Shown one piece after another: positions 63,963-64,000 of a DNA stretch of 64,000 nt. The notes beneath the pieces are model-generated. The model did no database searches, was not told the origin of the DNA, and was given only the letters and a program-made list of their open reading frames with translations. The position numbers and the translations under genes are program-made. The stretch's first letter is position 1. Every line of letters begins with the position of its first letter. This DNA is from Prevotella sp. (GTDB lineage: Bacteria > Bacteroidota > Bacteroidia > Bacteroidales > Muribaculaceae): contig JAMPBN010000001.1 in the NCBI GenBank assembly GCA_023666665.1, positions 456,436-520,435 on the forward strand. The letters are read 5' to 3'.

Positions 63963-64000
63963 CTAATTTTAAAATTACAAATAAACTTGTAGAATGTTAA
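63963..64000. other. AT-rich right edge of the window
   Basis: Almost only A and T. No TAnnTTTG box with good context was found, so the start and promoter of the minus-strand gene cannot be placed. Confidence 0.5.

Overview
The window is a chromosomal segment from a member of the Bacteroidales, most likely Muribaculaceae (S24-7) or a close relative. This rests on recurrent TAnnTTTG (-7) / TTTG (-33) promoters, weak Shine-Dalgarno signals, a SusC/SusD pair, an Omp28-type protein, NspC, a fused SpmA-SpmB, C-terminal 'YDLQGRK'-type tails, and core genes of typical Bacteroidales length. No rRNA, CRISPR array, transposase or integrated phage is present. Family-level assignment is inference.

Layout. 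1-7.6 kb: the 3' part of a DUF2723 membrane protein, a polysaccharide deacetylase, queG, a SIMPL protein, dapA, ksgA and folB. 7.7-13.6 kb: a SusC/SusD outer-membrane uptake pair plus a secreted protein with a C-terminal tail; no glycoside hydrolase or regulator is attached. 13.6-17.1 kb: a hairpin-repeat-flanked micro-unit, an orphan large terminase and a convergent RecD-like helicase. 17.2-24.4 kb: cysS, DUF3467, a lipoprotein, an orphan type I specificity subunit (hsdS), two tRNA genes (Lys-CUU, Leu-UAA), an Fe-S membrane protein, thyA and spmAB. 24.4-30.7 kb: a long minus-strand gene train, rhuM-tsaB-omp28-asd-rpoN-tadA. 30.7-36.9 kb: dedA-rpe-[DpnII-type R-M: R, M.DpnA-like, Dam]-rpiB-TRIC/UPF0126-ychF. 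36.9-40.6 kb: folP, a C11 protease, mscS and rnz. 40.6-40.96 kb: an AT-rich 371-bp region with many DnaA-box-like 9-mers (candidate oriC). 41-45.9 kb: nadA, deoC, a GYF/CD225 gene broken by an in-frame TGA, and a TPP riboswitch driving a TonB-dependent receptor. 45.9-57.6 kb: radC, GT2, nspC, a DUF4143 ATPase, a sirtuin, purH, a GH2 beta-galactosidase and a second DUF4143 ATPase. 57.6-64 kb: a lipoprotein, an OstA/LptA-like protein, a SurA-like PPIase, and a large secreted multidomain protein with no recognisable start.

Common threads. (1) Short tandem repeats are scattered widely. Heptamers with a TTAA/TTAG core, which carry stop codons on both strands, sit next to stop codons. A palindromic GAGTGGCA/TGCCACTC family is inserted in frame in rpoN and queG. 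(2) Accessory genes (R-M, RhuM, DUF4143 ATPases) are joined to housekeeping genes by 1-4 nt stop/start overlaps. (3) At least twelve start codons lie only 4-9 nt after a TAnnTTTG box, which predicts leaderless or nearly leaderless mRNAs. (4) DpnII-type R-M, orphan HsdS and RhuM are scattered defence-type parts, not one island. All functions are read from sequence by motif recognition; no database search was run.
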